From contig JAULSN010000008.1 in assembly GCA_033439765.1 (NCBI GenBank), positions 2,852,001 to 2,916,000 of the forward strand: a stretch of DNA of 64,000 nt. Reading direction: 5' to 3'. The notes under the pieces are model-generated. The model had not been told where the DNA came from, did no database searches, and worked only from the letters and a program-made list of their open reading frames with translations. Below, piece by piece: positions 42,774-53,138 of this stretch; position 1 is the stretch's first letter, and each line of letters starts with the position of its first letter. Source of the DNA: Lasiosphaeria ovina (lineage: Eukaryota; Ascomycota; Sordariomycetes; Sordariales; Lasiosphaeriaceae). The position numbers and the translations under genes are program-made.

Positions 42774-44059
42774 CTAGTACATCGGCGGGGCATGGAAACC
42801 TCCCGGGCCTGTTGGAGAGGGCGGTTGTTGAGGAAACGCTCCCGGGAAATTATCGATGGGAGGAGCGGACGCGGAATAAGGTCCCCGCATCGGCATCGGC
42901 ATCGGCATGGGCATCGGCATGGGCATCGGCATCGGCATCGGCCCGCTCGGCCCATAGCTTCCGCTGGCTTGTGAATGAATAGGTTGTGTTCTCCTTGATC
43001 CGCTGACCGACATGCCTGAGCCGGCGTTGGGATGATGACTGTAGGGATGGGGTGCCTGTCCCGGCGGGCCTGGTGGAAACCCGCCCTGCTGGAAGTTGTG
43101 CAGGTGAGCAGGTGGTGGTCCCTGAGGCTGTGGTAGAAACTGTCCGGAACCGTGGCCGGGAGGGACTTGGGACATTGGAGGGGCTTGCTGCATCGGGGCC
43201 TGTTGTACATTGTGCACGAATCCTTGGGGTTGGACTAGTTCCTCCTCCGTGGACTCGCTACTCTCGGAAGATCTTGGTTTTGCAACGTTCGTAAGCCACA
43301 TTGTTCTTCATCGTAGTTAATTAACCCTGGGGATATTAGTGTTAGTAATACGTACCCGTCGTCATCAGAGTCATTGGAGTTACTGGGGCCGCTCACAGAG
43401 TCTTTGGACCTCATCATGGGCAACTCAAATGGGCGGTTGGTGATGTGCAAGAGGACCAGGGTGGGGAGGGTGGCCACGAAGCCGATACCGCAGACGACGG
43501 CGCCCAAGTGCGTGTGGTACGTGTACGCCTGGTTTCCGGAACGGAGGACGGCGGCGGCAACAGCCCCGATGGCGCCAAGCCAGGTCGCCATCAGCAACAT
43601 GCAAACGATTCTTGCCCAGGAATAGTACTTGTGTCTGAAATGCTTTGGTATAGAGTGGCCTATAACATTGTCATCATCGTCACATTCATCGTGATACTCT
43701 CTATAAAGTTTAAGGCGTTTAAGAGAAGCCGCAATATGAACGAGGACGTAGACAGTGGAGAGAAAAGACTAGGTAATTATGCAATCATCCACGATGCACT
43801 GTGTTAGCTGAAAGGGTCAAAATTTTCGCTGGAGCATTATAACAGAAGCGAGCGGGAAGACAATGTAGTGACTTACGCCTTGCAAGATCAGGGCATGGGC
43901 GAGCGCCTGCAAAGGCACACTAAGGTCGTCGGGGCTGGTGAAAACCAAAGCCGATACTGTGGCTCCGCCGCCCGCGGCGATAATGTGCAGGAGGATGAGG
44001 ATGCCGGTAAACGCGAGGCGGAATTTCCTTTTCCTTACGCGCTTTGGACTTTTGCCCAT
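42774..44059 (-). CDS. Four-helix membrane protein with Pro/Gln/Met-rich tail
   Basis: I do not recognise a named family. Exons 44059-43877, 43768-43356 and 43305-42774 join in phase to 375 residues. The last junction uses the acceptor GATGAAG, the only one that reaches the long C-terminal frame. Seen: a very basic start (MGKSPKRVRKRKFR), then hydrophobic segments FTGILILLHIIAAGGG, PLQALAHALILQGSFL with VYVLVHIAASL, IVCMLLMATWLGAIGAVAAA and LGAVVCGIGFVATLPTLVLL. An Asp-rich loop (HDECDDDDN) lies between the second and third. The C-terminal 170 residues are low-complexity: QQAP, PPGPPGQ and a run of nine Pro-Met pairs encoded by a hexanucleotide repeat. MARVEL-like four-helix topology is possible. 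Confidence 0.7.
42888..42941. repeat. Nine hexanucleotide units coding for Pro-Met
   Basis: CATCGG/CATGGG units in tandem; on the minus strand each gives CCGATG or CCCATG, so copy changes keep the frame and lengthen or shorten the Pro-Met run. Confidence 0.9.
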
Positions 44060-44840
44060 ATTGAAAATGCGTGCGCGGTTAGAACGAGGGCCGCGTCCGA
44101 ATCTGTACTGGGCTGACCTGAGTGTTGCGCCAGGAGCAGAGGGTTGGTGATGGGAAATATAGTTATTGGCGACTGAGATAACTATGAGCGTGAAAGCCAA
44201 TGGCAAGATGTTGGTGGAAGACGAAGAGTCCGGGCAGAGTCTAACATTGACTCGTTTTATAAACGAGAGCCGGGAAGCACGGCTTGGCCATGGGACTCCA
44301 GGAGCCCCATGAGCTACTCATGAGCTACCCATGTGCCAGGCAAACTGTCCGAGACATGCTTCGGAATGTGTTGGATGCGACAATTGAGAAACCATTGAGC
44401 CACGAGGACTGCAACCCCTTTTCGGTGCGGATGAAAACAAGTGTTGACACAAGGTGGGCTGCTGGACGCAGAGAGCTGAATCCGCGGGACTCAAGAAACA
44501 AATAGAGACAACAGATGAAATACGGGGTTTTGTGTTTAGGAAAGGGGAAAAAACCCCCGCGTCAGGGCACCAAAACGCCTCCCACCCACTTCGAGAACCA
44601 AGGGGCTTAGTCCGTTAGTCTCTGCGCCTTTGCCGCCTTGACGAGTAAGCCGATCAAGTACATGAATCAACATGGATCTCTGGAAATAAATCAAATTGCA
44701 AAATAACTAGCTAGCAAAAAAAGCCTGCCAGGGGCAACAAATTGCACCAGGGTCGGTGTCCGGCAGGCGGCGTGTTTCATAACCCAGTAATGTCATTGTA
44801 GGTCCGGTCAAGAGAAGTTTGAAGAACACAAAGGAACAAA
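44060..44840. other. Intergenic region
   Basis: About 0.8 kb between two minus-strand genes: promoter of the membrane protein and 3' flank of the decarboxylase. No gene seen. Confidence 0.5.
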
Positions 44841-46373
44841 CTAAAGGTCCTCTCCGACTCTAGCTCCTCCATCGCCGACCCATCCATCACGCTCGAAGAA
44901 TCGGAAAACGAGATCGTAATCCTCAAACTCATGAACAATACGATCGGTACGGCGGTAGCCCTTGATGCGCTCAAAACGCTGCTTGGTAGATGATACCCCG
45001 GTGGCGCGCGGGATATCGCCATCAAGCACGTCGCTAGCAGATCTTCCCTTCATTTCGAAAAGGGTCACACTGAAGCGTCCAGGCTGGAAGATGTTGACAA
45101 CATGTTCAATGACATCCGAAGTCTGGCGTCCATTCTGCCCGCCTGGAACATTCGTTTCAAACGAAGCAAACGAACAGTGTGGTTCCGGCGTAACATGGAC
45201 CGTGAAGTAGTGCGCAGCCTTACTGACGCTATCATCCGTCTGATGCGGGGCTGGAATCACGCCGTTGGCCGAGAACCCGCAGGGCGAGAACAAGTAGGCA
45301 TCGATACGGGCCTCCGGGTAGCTGGAGACGGGATAAACCTCAGAGAGGCCGCAGGTATCTGAAACAACTGTGCCAAGTGCGTGGCCCTCAGTAGTTGGAG
45401 CCTCAACCACTACCAAGCCACCGGGATTCGTGCTGCTTCCTGGAAGATCGGACTCTCCACCGTTGCTAAAGACATCGAAAGTCGAGTCTGAATCGCCAAC
45501 TGGACCCTTCTCCTTGGCTTGGGCAAGAATCTGCGCACTAGCGACCGCACTCGCTTGTGGCAAGTAGAACTGCTTGGCAAGCTCCGGATCAAGGTCCGTC
45601 ATCAAAATCTCCAGCGTTTCGTCAGGGCTAGACTCGGCGACCGTAGAGAACGGCAAGGTATTGCCCGTCGGAATCTTTGTAGTGCGCGTGGGGCTGCCAT
45701 TGTTGCTCGAACTCGGGGTCCGCGGAGGCGTCAAAGTGTTTGCGAGAGACGTCAGGTAGAGGTACCAGTGGTCGCTATTCATTCTGCCGACCATGTAGGC
45801 GCTTCCATTCTCAAACATGTCATCCAAAAAAGCGACCTCCTCCTTCCAATCCCGATGAGGACCGTGCTGCCTGTCGGGGAACAGAAAGTTCTTGCGGCTG
45901 TAGAAGACGCGATGAGGGGTGGCAGCAGCGCGGACGTCCTCCAGTGAAGTGGCATTGTGGAAAGGGAACCCGGCGTCCACGGCGGCGATGCGGAGGAGGC
46001 GTCGGAGTCCCAGCAACAAAGTCGTAGTTCCGCACGTCTTGAGAATGATCTTGTGCGGGAAGACAAACATGCTGGACTCGGAGAGGAGGTAGGCGTCGAC
46101 GTGCTCCGACTCGACGATGGATAGGACCTTGCAGTTGACGAGATCCAACATGCCTTCCCAGACTGTTGGGGAGACCGCCTTCAGGCCATTCTCCTTGGCG
46201 CCGGTTGGAAGGGACTTTGAGCTCGGGGAGAACCAAACTTCGAGAAGCTTCTCAGGGCCCTCGAAGGCATTGGTAGAGTCCAGGTCGGCGGCAATATCGT
46301 GATTGATAGTCAGATGAGGGGCGCCGGGGGAAGTCGAGAGGACATGGCCACTGGAGACATCGAGATTGGTCAT
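44841..46373 (-). CDS. S-adenosylmethionine decarboxylase proenzyme
   Basis: Makes decarboxylated S-adenosylmethionine, the aminopropyl donor for spermidine and spermine synthesis. Single exon, 510 residues. Seen: FEGPEKLLEVWF at about residues 37-48, with the two Glu residues that align with human Glu8 and Glu11. The self-cleavage site LSESSMFV has its expected cut between Glu99 and Ser100, Ser100 becoming the pyruvoyl group. LKTCGTT carries the conserved Cys114. SPCGFSANG and YFTVHVTPEPHCSFASFETN carry the Ser and His used in processing. Two Ser/Thr-rich insertions make it longer than the human enzyme (334 residues), as usual in filamentous fungi. The start ATG is the first on the coding strand after a 942-nt stretch with none. 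Equivalent to the yeast SPE2 product. Confidence 0.95.
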   Translation of the reverse strand: MTNLDVSSGHVLSTSPGAPHLTINHDIAADLDSTNAFEGPEKLLEVWFSPSSKSLPTGAKENGLKAVSPTVWEGMLDLVNCKVLSIVESEHVDAYLLSESSMFVFPHKIILKTCGTTTLLLGLRRLLRIAAVDAGFPFHNATSLEDVRAAATPHRVFYSRKNFLFPDRQHGPHRDWKEEVAFLDDMFENGSAYMVGRMNSDHWYLYLTSLANTLTPPRTPSSSNNGSPTRTTKIPTGNTLPFSTVAESSPDETLEILMTDLDPELAKQFYLPQASAVASAQILAQAKEKGPVGDSDSTFDVFSNGGESDLPGSSTNPGGLVVVEAPTTEGHALGTVVSDTCGLSEVYPVSSYPEARIDAYLFSPCGFSANGVIPAPHQTDDSVSKAAHYFTVHVTPEPHCSFASFETNVPGGQNGRQTSDVIEHVVNIFQPGRFSVTLFEMKGRSASDVLDGDIPRATGVSSTKQRFERIKGYRRTDRIVHEFEDYDLVFRFFERDGWVGDGGARVGEDL

Positions 46374-47315
46374 CTTGACAGGACACGAGTTGGCGTGCGT
46401 TCTTCGAAAAGAAATGTCCGCGGGACACTAGCTGCCGCTCAAACGAACCTTGCGGCGTTCGCTTGAGAGAGTAGGCCCACAGGAGCGGGGTGTTTCCTTA
46501 GACGCTGGCGAAGCCAGCTGCAGTCTGCGGATGTAATGGTCAAACGTCTCGCCAAGGGGACGTTAGGGAGGGCGGGCGCGGAGGGGGAGGTGGTAGAGCT
46601 TTGAGAGCGGAATGTTGGGCTTTCTCTTGGAGTGAGCCGTGATCGCGACTTGGCCGATACCCGGGGTTAAGTATCGGGAGGTGGGCGGGCAAGACGACAC
46701 AAGTAGCGTGACGTGTATTCCTCGAGGTGGATGGAACAACAGCGGCCGGAACTGATACTATCGGGATCAAAAGGCCAACTGGTTAGCAAAGGAACTGAAG
46801 GATGTGGGATGTGGGATGTCGCAAGGCGCAAAGAGCCGGCCTGGACAACGACGGAATTCGACCTAATCCAGGGGCCGGGAAGCGGCCAGAGAGAGTAATC
46901 GTTGTTACCTTTGGTGCTGAAGTACAACAACGGCTAGAGCGTTTCGAGAAGAATATCTCTCAGGCCGATACGCGCGTTGCGGTTGCAGCGGTTCTGTGGG
47001 GATGGCGCTCGCGAGGTCGCGGGCGAGCTTCGGGAAGCTTTACTTTGGCTTGCCGTGGCCCGAAGGCGGGCTTGGAAAGGTTGCAGGGTACTCGTCTTGA
47101 CCGGGAGATCGGCAATTGACAACCTGCAGCCCGATTTTTGGCTCGGTAGGGCGCTTGGCCGGTTTAGTTGGAGGTGTTGAGAAAAAGAGTTTGACTGAAG
47201 TCGGTGAGAGATTTTTATATTTTAATTTTCTGATGTCAAAAGGTGGGATGGCTGCCAGTCGGAGCTTGCGGGTGGAGCAGACGCCCCTGCTGAACCTCTC
47301 CAAATGTCCGCCTCA
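46374..47315 (-). promoter_or_regulatory. ATG-free leader/upstream region of S-adenosylmethionine decarboxylase
   Basis: Reading every position on the coding (minus) strand, there is no ATG in the 942 nt before the start codon, whereas the plus strand of the same interval has twelve. A TATA-like box lies near its far end. This is what a long 5' leader under selection against upstream AUGs would look like. It is open to alternatives such as a leader intron. Frames without ATG of 76 and 87 codons occur inside it. Confidence 0.5.
47212..47219 (-). promoter_or_regulatory. Candidate TATA box for the decarboxylase gene
   Basis: TATAAAAA on the minus strand, 839 nt before the start ATG and near the upstream edge of the ATG-free interval. 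Together they suggest transcription starting around 47,100-47,190. Confidence 0.35.
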
Positions 47316-48263
47316 CATGGACGCTGTTGAAACCCCGCTGTTAAGGTTCGCTGCAAGGGCACGCGCCTGACGTAACTCCATGGACGAAGCCGTTACTGGT
47401 GGACGCCCTGCAACGCGGGTGAGAGGATAGGTACCTTATGGATGCGGAGCCGCCGAAACTGTCCGATCTTAGTGGCAGCAGCAGCCACCAGTCATTCTGG
47501 AGCATGGCCTGTACCGTAGATACGGCTCGAAGTACGGAGTATGGAGACCCGGTAGTGAAGTGTGGTATCCGTAGCGTATTTATTCCACGATGCACCTCCC
47601 CGGTCTCGGCGCCTGGGCAAAACCACTGACGACTCCAAGAAACGACATGGTTACCTAGGTAAGATAGTATGGAAAGAAGTGATCTCCGCCTCCACTTCCA
47701 AACGAAACAAACTGGCTATGAGTCAATGCAATCGTTAATTTGTTATAGACCAAATTCTGGGGAATTCCCCTTTCACAAGGACGGCGTAATTTGAGACTCG
47801 GAGTGAGGTTGTGTATCTTTCTTCACCTGGCTCTACGTACCACTATGCACTTGAATATGGACTCGTGATGCCGGTTTTCACTGGTCCAGCCCAGAGTTCC
47901 AGCCTTCGAGTGATTGTTGAGTCGCCCGTTCGTGCCACGAAGCGCTCGAGCGTTTGCGCACCAATTTTCACGAGACCAGGGGCATTTGTCTGCTATGAGA
48001 GTAAGAGACAGCATGTCCAGCACCGAGTATCTTGTCGATGACAGACAAATCATGCGTCGCTAATCCGATCTCGGACAACCTAACTGCATCGCGTCGTGTC
48101 TCCCTTTGAACGCGGCTTACCATCACCACAAGGGCGAATATGGGCATAGCCGTCGGGCGCAAGTCATGACGCTCGCGTCATTTGGACATCAAGGACCGAT
48201 CAGCACACGAATTATCCAGGGATCGAGTAAGCAGCCGACCCCAGATGCCAGGCTCGAGGGGCT
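47316..48263. other. Intergenic region
   Basis: About 0.95 kb between the decarboxylase upstream region and the 3' end of CFD1. No gene or repeat seen. Confidence 0.5.
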
Positions 48264-49267
48264 CTATTTCTGGCTCGCGAGATCTGCTGCAACAATGACA
48301 TCCGCCGTGATCGTGTGAAAAATGGGGGCAAGAGAGCAGTCGCGGTACTTTTGCACCAGAGGAGCGGTATCCGGGGTGTCGTCCTGACTCTTTGCTGTGG
48401 TAACTGGCGTGGAGATATCCTGCCCGTTCACCTCGGTCCCTACGGGATACGTTGGCCTTGTCCCTGCCTCTATAAGAACTAGGAACTGAGGGTCGATGGG
48501 AACTCTTCCAAGGAACGGAACCCCAAAGTCGTTTGCCATCACCTCCCCCCCGCCGCTCATGAAGATGTTGGTGCATTCGCTGCAGTTTGGACACACAAAG
48601 CCACTCATGTTCTCCACAACACCCAGCACCCGGATGCCCGTCTTGGCGCAGAAGTTGAGCTCCTTCCTGACATCCGCTGTCGCAACGGCCTGCGGTGTCG
48701 TCACAACGACAGCGCCCGCAAACTGCTCCGGTCGCGCTTTTTGCAGCAGCGTTTCTGCCAGCGAAATGTGCTCGTCGCTCGTTCCGGGCGGCGTGTCGAT
48801 CAGGAGGTAGTCGAGTTCGTCCCAAAACACGTCCGACAGGAACTGGCGAACCATAGCCGTCTTCTTGGGCCCGCGCCAAACAACAGCATCGCCGCGACGG
48901 GGCAGGAGAAAGCCAAGACTCATGACGCGAAGGGATCCGATTCCGTTGGACGGGTCGGCTTCGTGGACAGTGATGGGCAGCCATCCGCCGGGCGCTTGGG
49001 TCACCTTGGCATCTTCAATCGCAAACATGCGCGGGATCGAGGGGCCGGTAAGGTCGACATCGAGCACGCCCACCGAGTGGCCGGCCAGGGAGAGCGACAG
49101 GGCAAGTTGCGTCGTCACGGACGATTTGCCGACACCGCCTTTCCCAGAGAGGACCTGAAGGAGTCTTGTTAGTCGGTTGTAGTGGCCATGGCCGCGTGGC
49201 CACAAGCCACTGGGGCGCTGGAAGGAATGCGAACCAGGACGATGTGCTTGATCTTTGACAGAGACAT
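48264..49267 (-). CDS. CFD1: Cytosolic Fe-S cluster assembly factor CFD1
   Basis: P-loop scaffold ATPase that, with NBP35, assembles Fe-S clusters for cytosolic and nuclear proteins. A 33-nt first exon (49267-49235, [11 protein letters not shown]) is joined across an 80-nt intron to 49154-48264, giving 307 residues. Seen: [12 protein letters not shown], the deviant Walker A motif with two Lys, at about residues 12-23; [26 protein letters not shown]; and the cluster-binding CPNCSEC at 199-205. It lacks the N-terminal four-Cys ferredoxin-like motif of NBP35, so CFD1 is the better name. The tiny first exon is supported by the family's usual start (KHIVLVLSGKGG). The donor GTTCGC is weak but no better one keeps that motif. 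Confidence 0.9.
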
Positions 49268-50570
49268 GGCCCCTGTGGAGTGGACGAGCACAGGAATAGC
49301 GCGTGTGAATGGGAAGACGCGATTATTAAGAAACACAACCCTTTGTCTGGTCACTCAGGGCGGCCGGAAAGATGCCATTTCGTCGGGTGCACTTGTCGAG
49401 GAGCGATTTTCGGGTTCATTGCTCCAGACAGATGTCGGCCCCTCCTTCGGCCTGTATCGGCCCCGCCAGCTTTATCAGCAGGCGGAGAGACATTTGGATT
49501 AACGTTACGGATTACACTGCACGAAAGTACACTAGAATAAAAACCTTGCCGTAGCGCGGGGGTTTCAAGGGCTCCGTCGCGTCGGAGTATTCCGCCAGTG
49601 CATCCACACTTGGGCCTTGGGACCTGAGTGCAGGCGCCACACTGTGAAGCCCTGAAACTCGACACGAACAAACATGCTGACCTTCCAAACGGGTCTCCAA
49701 TCATAAGCTGTGCAGTGCTGGCTGCGGGAAGGCCCAAGGTCGATGATGACGATCGAATCTGAAACAACAAACGGAGTGGATGTCTGTGGTGAACAGCCTA
49801 CCGGGCACGTCTGAACTCCGTTGTAATACACTACACTTCCTGGGAAAAAACTACCGACACGTTTATTTCCATCCGAAGACTGCGATTTAGTATAGAAACT
49901 TGCACTTAATCCCAGGGCACGGGCCAACTGATATCTTGGGGTGCCATGGGAAGTTAGTGCACTGGAGCGCGGAAGAGCGCCTGCGTCTGTGACTCGATCC
50001 CGCTGTATCTACGGTACTTGGTAGCAAGCTCATATATGATACACTAGAGTCATCGATGTTGATATTGGTGATGCCATTGCCGAAACAATCCGGTTGGCAA
50101 CCTAAAAATATGGAACTTGAAGTGTTCAAGCTGGCTGACGGAAGCTACTTAGTACGGCCTATCGGGGGGTGGGGCGCCGATCTGACGCAGCCAGGCAGCC
50201 CGGTTTCCGCAACCTGAAGCTCTTGGCCGACCCCCCTAAAAAAAACCACCAATGCTTGTTTGCCATCAAAACTGCCACATTCCAAGTTGATTCCTTCGCG
50301 CTGCTGCTTTGCTCGGTATCTCGGTATCCACCTTGCCACCGCGTTTGCTCCAAATACGACTGCTTCAGAATACCGAGCTCTCGACGAAGCCCCATAATTA
50401 CCCAGCAGCAGTATCTTCGTGCCTAGTTATCATTAGACCGCAAGACCGAGTGACTGTCGAACCACACGTGCACAACAACTGTGCGACTCCTGCATCGATC
50501 CGACATGCTTGGTCGCTGATAAAGGGGCCTGTCTGGACGCGCAACATGACACTTGTCGTTTCTGTATAGG
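49268..50570. other. Intergenic region between divergent genes
   Basis: About 1.3 kb shared upstream region of CFD1 and the 855-residue protein gene. No gene accepted. Confidence 0.5.
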
Positions 50571-53138
50571 ATGGACGATCCATGGGGCTCTCCATGGACA
50601 ACAGCGACAGCCGACAAGGACCAAAAACATCCCCCCTCGCCCTCTAAATCCGACCTCGAGCCTCCTCCGCGCGCGTTTTTCTCCGCCTCCTCCTCTCCCC
50701 GGATCCCGGCCGTCTCGGGTGAGTCGCCATGGGCCGATGATGCCGACGGGTTTGGCGACTGGGCGGCCCCTGACGCGCCCTTACCGACACAATCCGGATG
50801 GGGCGGCGGATGGGGAGGCGGAGCACCAAGTCCGAACCTGGTCCTGCCGGCGCGCGATGATTTTGCCAAGACAAGCCCGATCGCCTGGCCGGGGAACATC
50901 GCGCTTCCAAAGCCTGCCAATGGCGCCGCGCTTCGACAGCTCTCGCCCGATCCGTGGTCCGCCGACTTCTCTACACAAAGGTCTTCGAACGATGGGCTTT
51001 CCACGCCTCGCTTGGTGATTGACGCTCCGCAGCGTGCAGACGCGCCGGACGAGAAGCCCAAGGAACGAGGTCGGGGAACGGATCCGGCATGGCACGCCGA
51101 GGAAGAGAGCGGCCTCGATGGAGCTAGGGGCGCGAACGAAGAAACATCTCCTACATTTCTTCCCACGAATAAGGATGTTACATTCGAAGAATCGACAGAG
51201 AACAAGGCGTCCGAGTATGTCCCTGTACGCGTCAGTGTTGAGTCGGCGGCCGAAAGCCATGGGTCGCGCTCCTCCTCGCCGTCTGGAAACGAAACAGACC
51301 ACGAAGACGAGCGGCAGGACTCGCCGATTACGTCAATCGACGAAGACTCCAGGGCACGTCAGCAAGTTTCCCGAAAGCTTTCAGAGAAGGTGCAACAACT
51401 GGTCGAGAAGTTTGACGGGCTTGCCCGAGCGGCAAGCCAAGAGCCTCGTCCGGCTAGTCGCAGCCACAGTACATGTCCCTCGAATTTGGATAGGAACTAT
51501 TCATCGGATGACGGCGGCGACTTTGGGGACTTTGAGGACGCGGACGAGGGTGAACAGCCGCCTGTGCTGTACAGTGACACGGCAATGACACCAAAACCAC
51601 AAGCAGCTGAACCTGTACCTGAATCCGATAATCTTTCGACAGCAGAGTCGACACCCGTGTCTGCTGAACATCCCGTTGAGTTGGAGCAGGTGGAGCAGGC
51701 GGAGCAGGTGGCTGGCAGACCGAGCCCTCCGGAGTTTAAAGCCGATCTGGCCAACGTGGAGAAGCTGTTCGGGCTTGCGGGAGCGGACAGCACCGATGGC
51801 GTCCTTGGCGTCAATGGTGATGTCTCGGATCAAATCATAACCGACAGCTTCACCGAGATTTCAGAACGCAAGACGTGGTATCGAATATCTCGCCTGGGAT
51901 CCTCACGGAAGCACAATGCCGGAGATGAAGACAGCTACAGACGCGTTGTTTGGCCCACTTCGTCCATACACCAAGATACGCTCAAAGTGGTTCGCCGGTG
52001 GATGGAAGAAGACTCAATAGCAGGGCGAGTAACGCTTGGTGGCGGCGTGTCCAAGAATCAGAAGAACATGTTTGGTTGGGATTCGTCTGCCAAGCCCATC
52101 GGACTAGACGCGGTTTACAGGAAAAAGAAGGCCCACTCGAGAAAGTCCTCGCTCCAGGCTTTACAGACTACCGGCAATGCTGCGCAAGGGATAGATGGCC
52201 CGGCGAGAAAGGTCTCTGGTCCCCTACGCAGCCCGACACAACGCAAATCCAGTATCACAGAAGCCCCCGTGGCCTCATTCGGTTGGAGCACAGACTCACC
52301 GGCCCAACAAACGCAAACGCAAACGCAAACGCTGCCATCTAAGCTATCTTTACAGCCCTCAAGACCCGTTATGACGCCCCTTGAGCCACCAATGCAATCG
52401 TCACCGGCGCTAGGCACGCTGGTTGCGATTCAGCTGCCCCTTTCGATCTCGACTGCGAAGTCGTCAGTTGTAACCAAACCGCTACCGCAATCCCAGGACG
52501 ACGACGATGAGTGGGGTGAAATGGTATCGTCACCCTTGGAGTCGGAGCCTGTAGCGACTGGGTTCCAGAGCCTTGACGATGTTTTCCCATCTCAAACTTA
52601 CCACTCTGCCATTGCGCCAACTGCCATTGATCACACTCCGGTCGAGCCAAAAGCGCAGGGCGAAGTTGGGGTCGACAGCAAGCCTGCGGCAATACCAGCG
52701 GCAATACCAATACCAACAGCAAACAATCCCTGGGCGGCCGTCGACTTGTCGCTGTTTGAACCGGTTCCAAAAGCAAAAGCAACGCCAGCAGAACCCAACG
52801 CCCCCGCGTTCTTACCTGAACCACCGACAACTTTAATAATACCCCCTCTTACACCAGCCACACCTCTCCCTACGATATCGCCTGCACTCCTCTCAGCAAC
52901 ACATTCGGCCTCGTTATCCGCCACATCTGGTTCCAGGTTAGCGTTAAGCGAATCGTCTAGAGAATCGGCATCTAACCAGGACTTCATTCCATCAACGCCC
53001 CTCCCGATTTCATCCCCTCTTGTTGTGTCGGACTCTGTGGGCGCTGACTACGCACTTGGATCTCAACACTACGACGATAGCGATATAGTCCGGGAGATTA
53101 TCGCCAGCCTTCCTGACCTTTCCTATATGCTACGCTAA
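50571..53138 (+). CDS. Large acidic, mostly disordered protein with a conserved central Trp-rich segment
   Basis: Intron-free, 855 residues from the ATG at 50571 (upstream frame has only TTG). I recognise the central block, WYRISRLGSSRKHN (about residue 436) and RRWMEEDS (about 475), as one seen in fungal proteins often mislabelled glucan 1,4-alpha-glucosidase. No glucosidase domain is visible here. Around it the chain is Ser/Pro/Glu-rich. It carries short acidic-aromatic motifs: FGDWAAPD (about 65), GGDFGDFEDADEGE (about 315), DDDDEWGEM (about 645) and NPWAAVDLSLF (about 720). A helical KLSEKVQQLVEKFDGL lies near 275 and a (QT)n run near 590. The acidic FxDF/W-type motifs recall clathrin-adaptor accessory proteins; that is inference. 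No signal peptide or membrane segment. Confidence 0.75.
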   Translation: MDDPWGSPWTTATADKDQKHPPSPSKSDLEPPPRAFFSASSSPRIPAVSGESPWADDADGFGDWAAPDAPLPTQSGWGGGWGGGAPSPNLVLPARDDFAKTSPIAWPGNIALPKPANGAALRQLSPDPWSADFSTQRSSNDGLSTPRLVIDAPQRADAPDEKPKERGRGTDPAWHAEEESGLDGARGANEETSPTFLPTNKDVTFEESTENKASEYVPVRVSVESAAESHGSRSSSPSGNETDHEDERQDSPITSIDEDSRARQQVSRKLSEKVQQLVEKFDGLARAASQEPRPASRSHSTCPSNLDRNYSSDDGGDFGDFEDADEGEQPPVLYSDTAMTPKPQAAEPVPESDNLSTAESTPVSAEHPVELEQVEQAEQVAGRPSPPEFKADLANVEKLFGLAGADSTDGVLGVNGDVSDQIITDSFTEISERKTWYRISRLGSSRKHNAGDEDSYRRVVWPTSSIHQDTLKVVRRWMEEDSIAGRVTLGGGVSKNQKNMFGWDSSAKPIGLDAVYRKKKAHSRKSSLQALQTTGNAAQGIDGPARKVSGPLRSPTQRKSSITEAPVASFGWSTDSPAQQTQTQTQTLPSKLSLQPSRPVMTPLEPPMQSSPALGTLVAIQLPLSISTAKSSVVTKPLPQSQDDDDEWGEMVSSPLESEPVATGFQSLDDVFPSQTYHSAIAPTAIDHTPVEPKAQGEVGVDSKPAAIPAAIPIPTANNPWAAVDLSLFEPVPKAKATPAEPNAPAFLPEPPTTLIIPPLTPATPLPTISPALLSATHSASLSATSGSRLALSESSRESASNQDFIPSTPLPISSPLVVSDSVGADYALGSQHYDDSDIVREIIASLPDLSYMLR

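Noticed and set aside
44207..44505. Short plus-strand frame near 44284
   Set aside because: 73 codons without domains, antisense to the promoter of the membrane protein gene.
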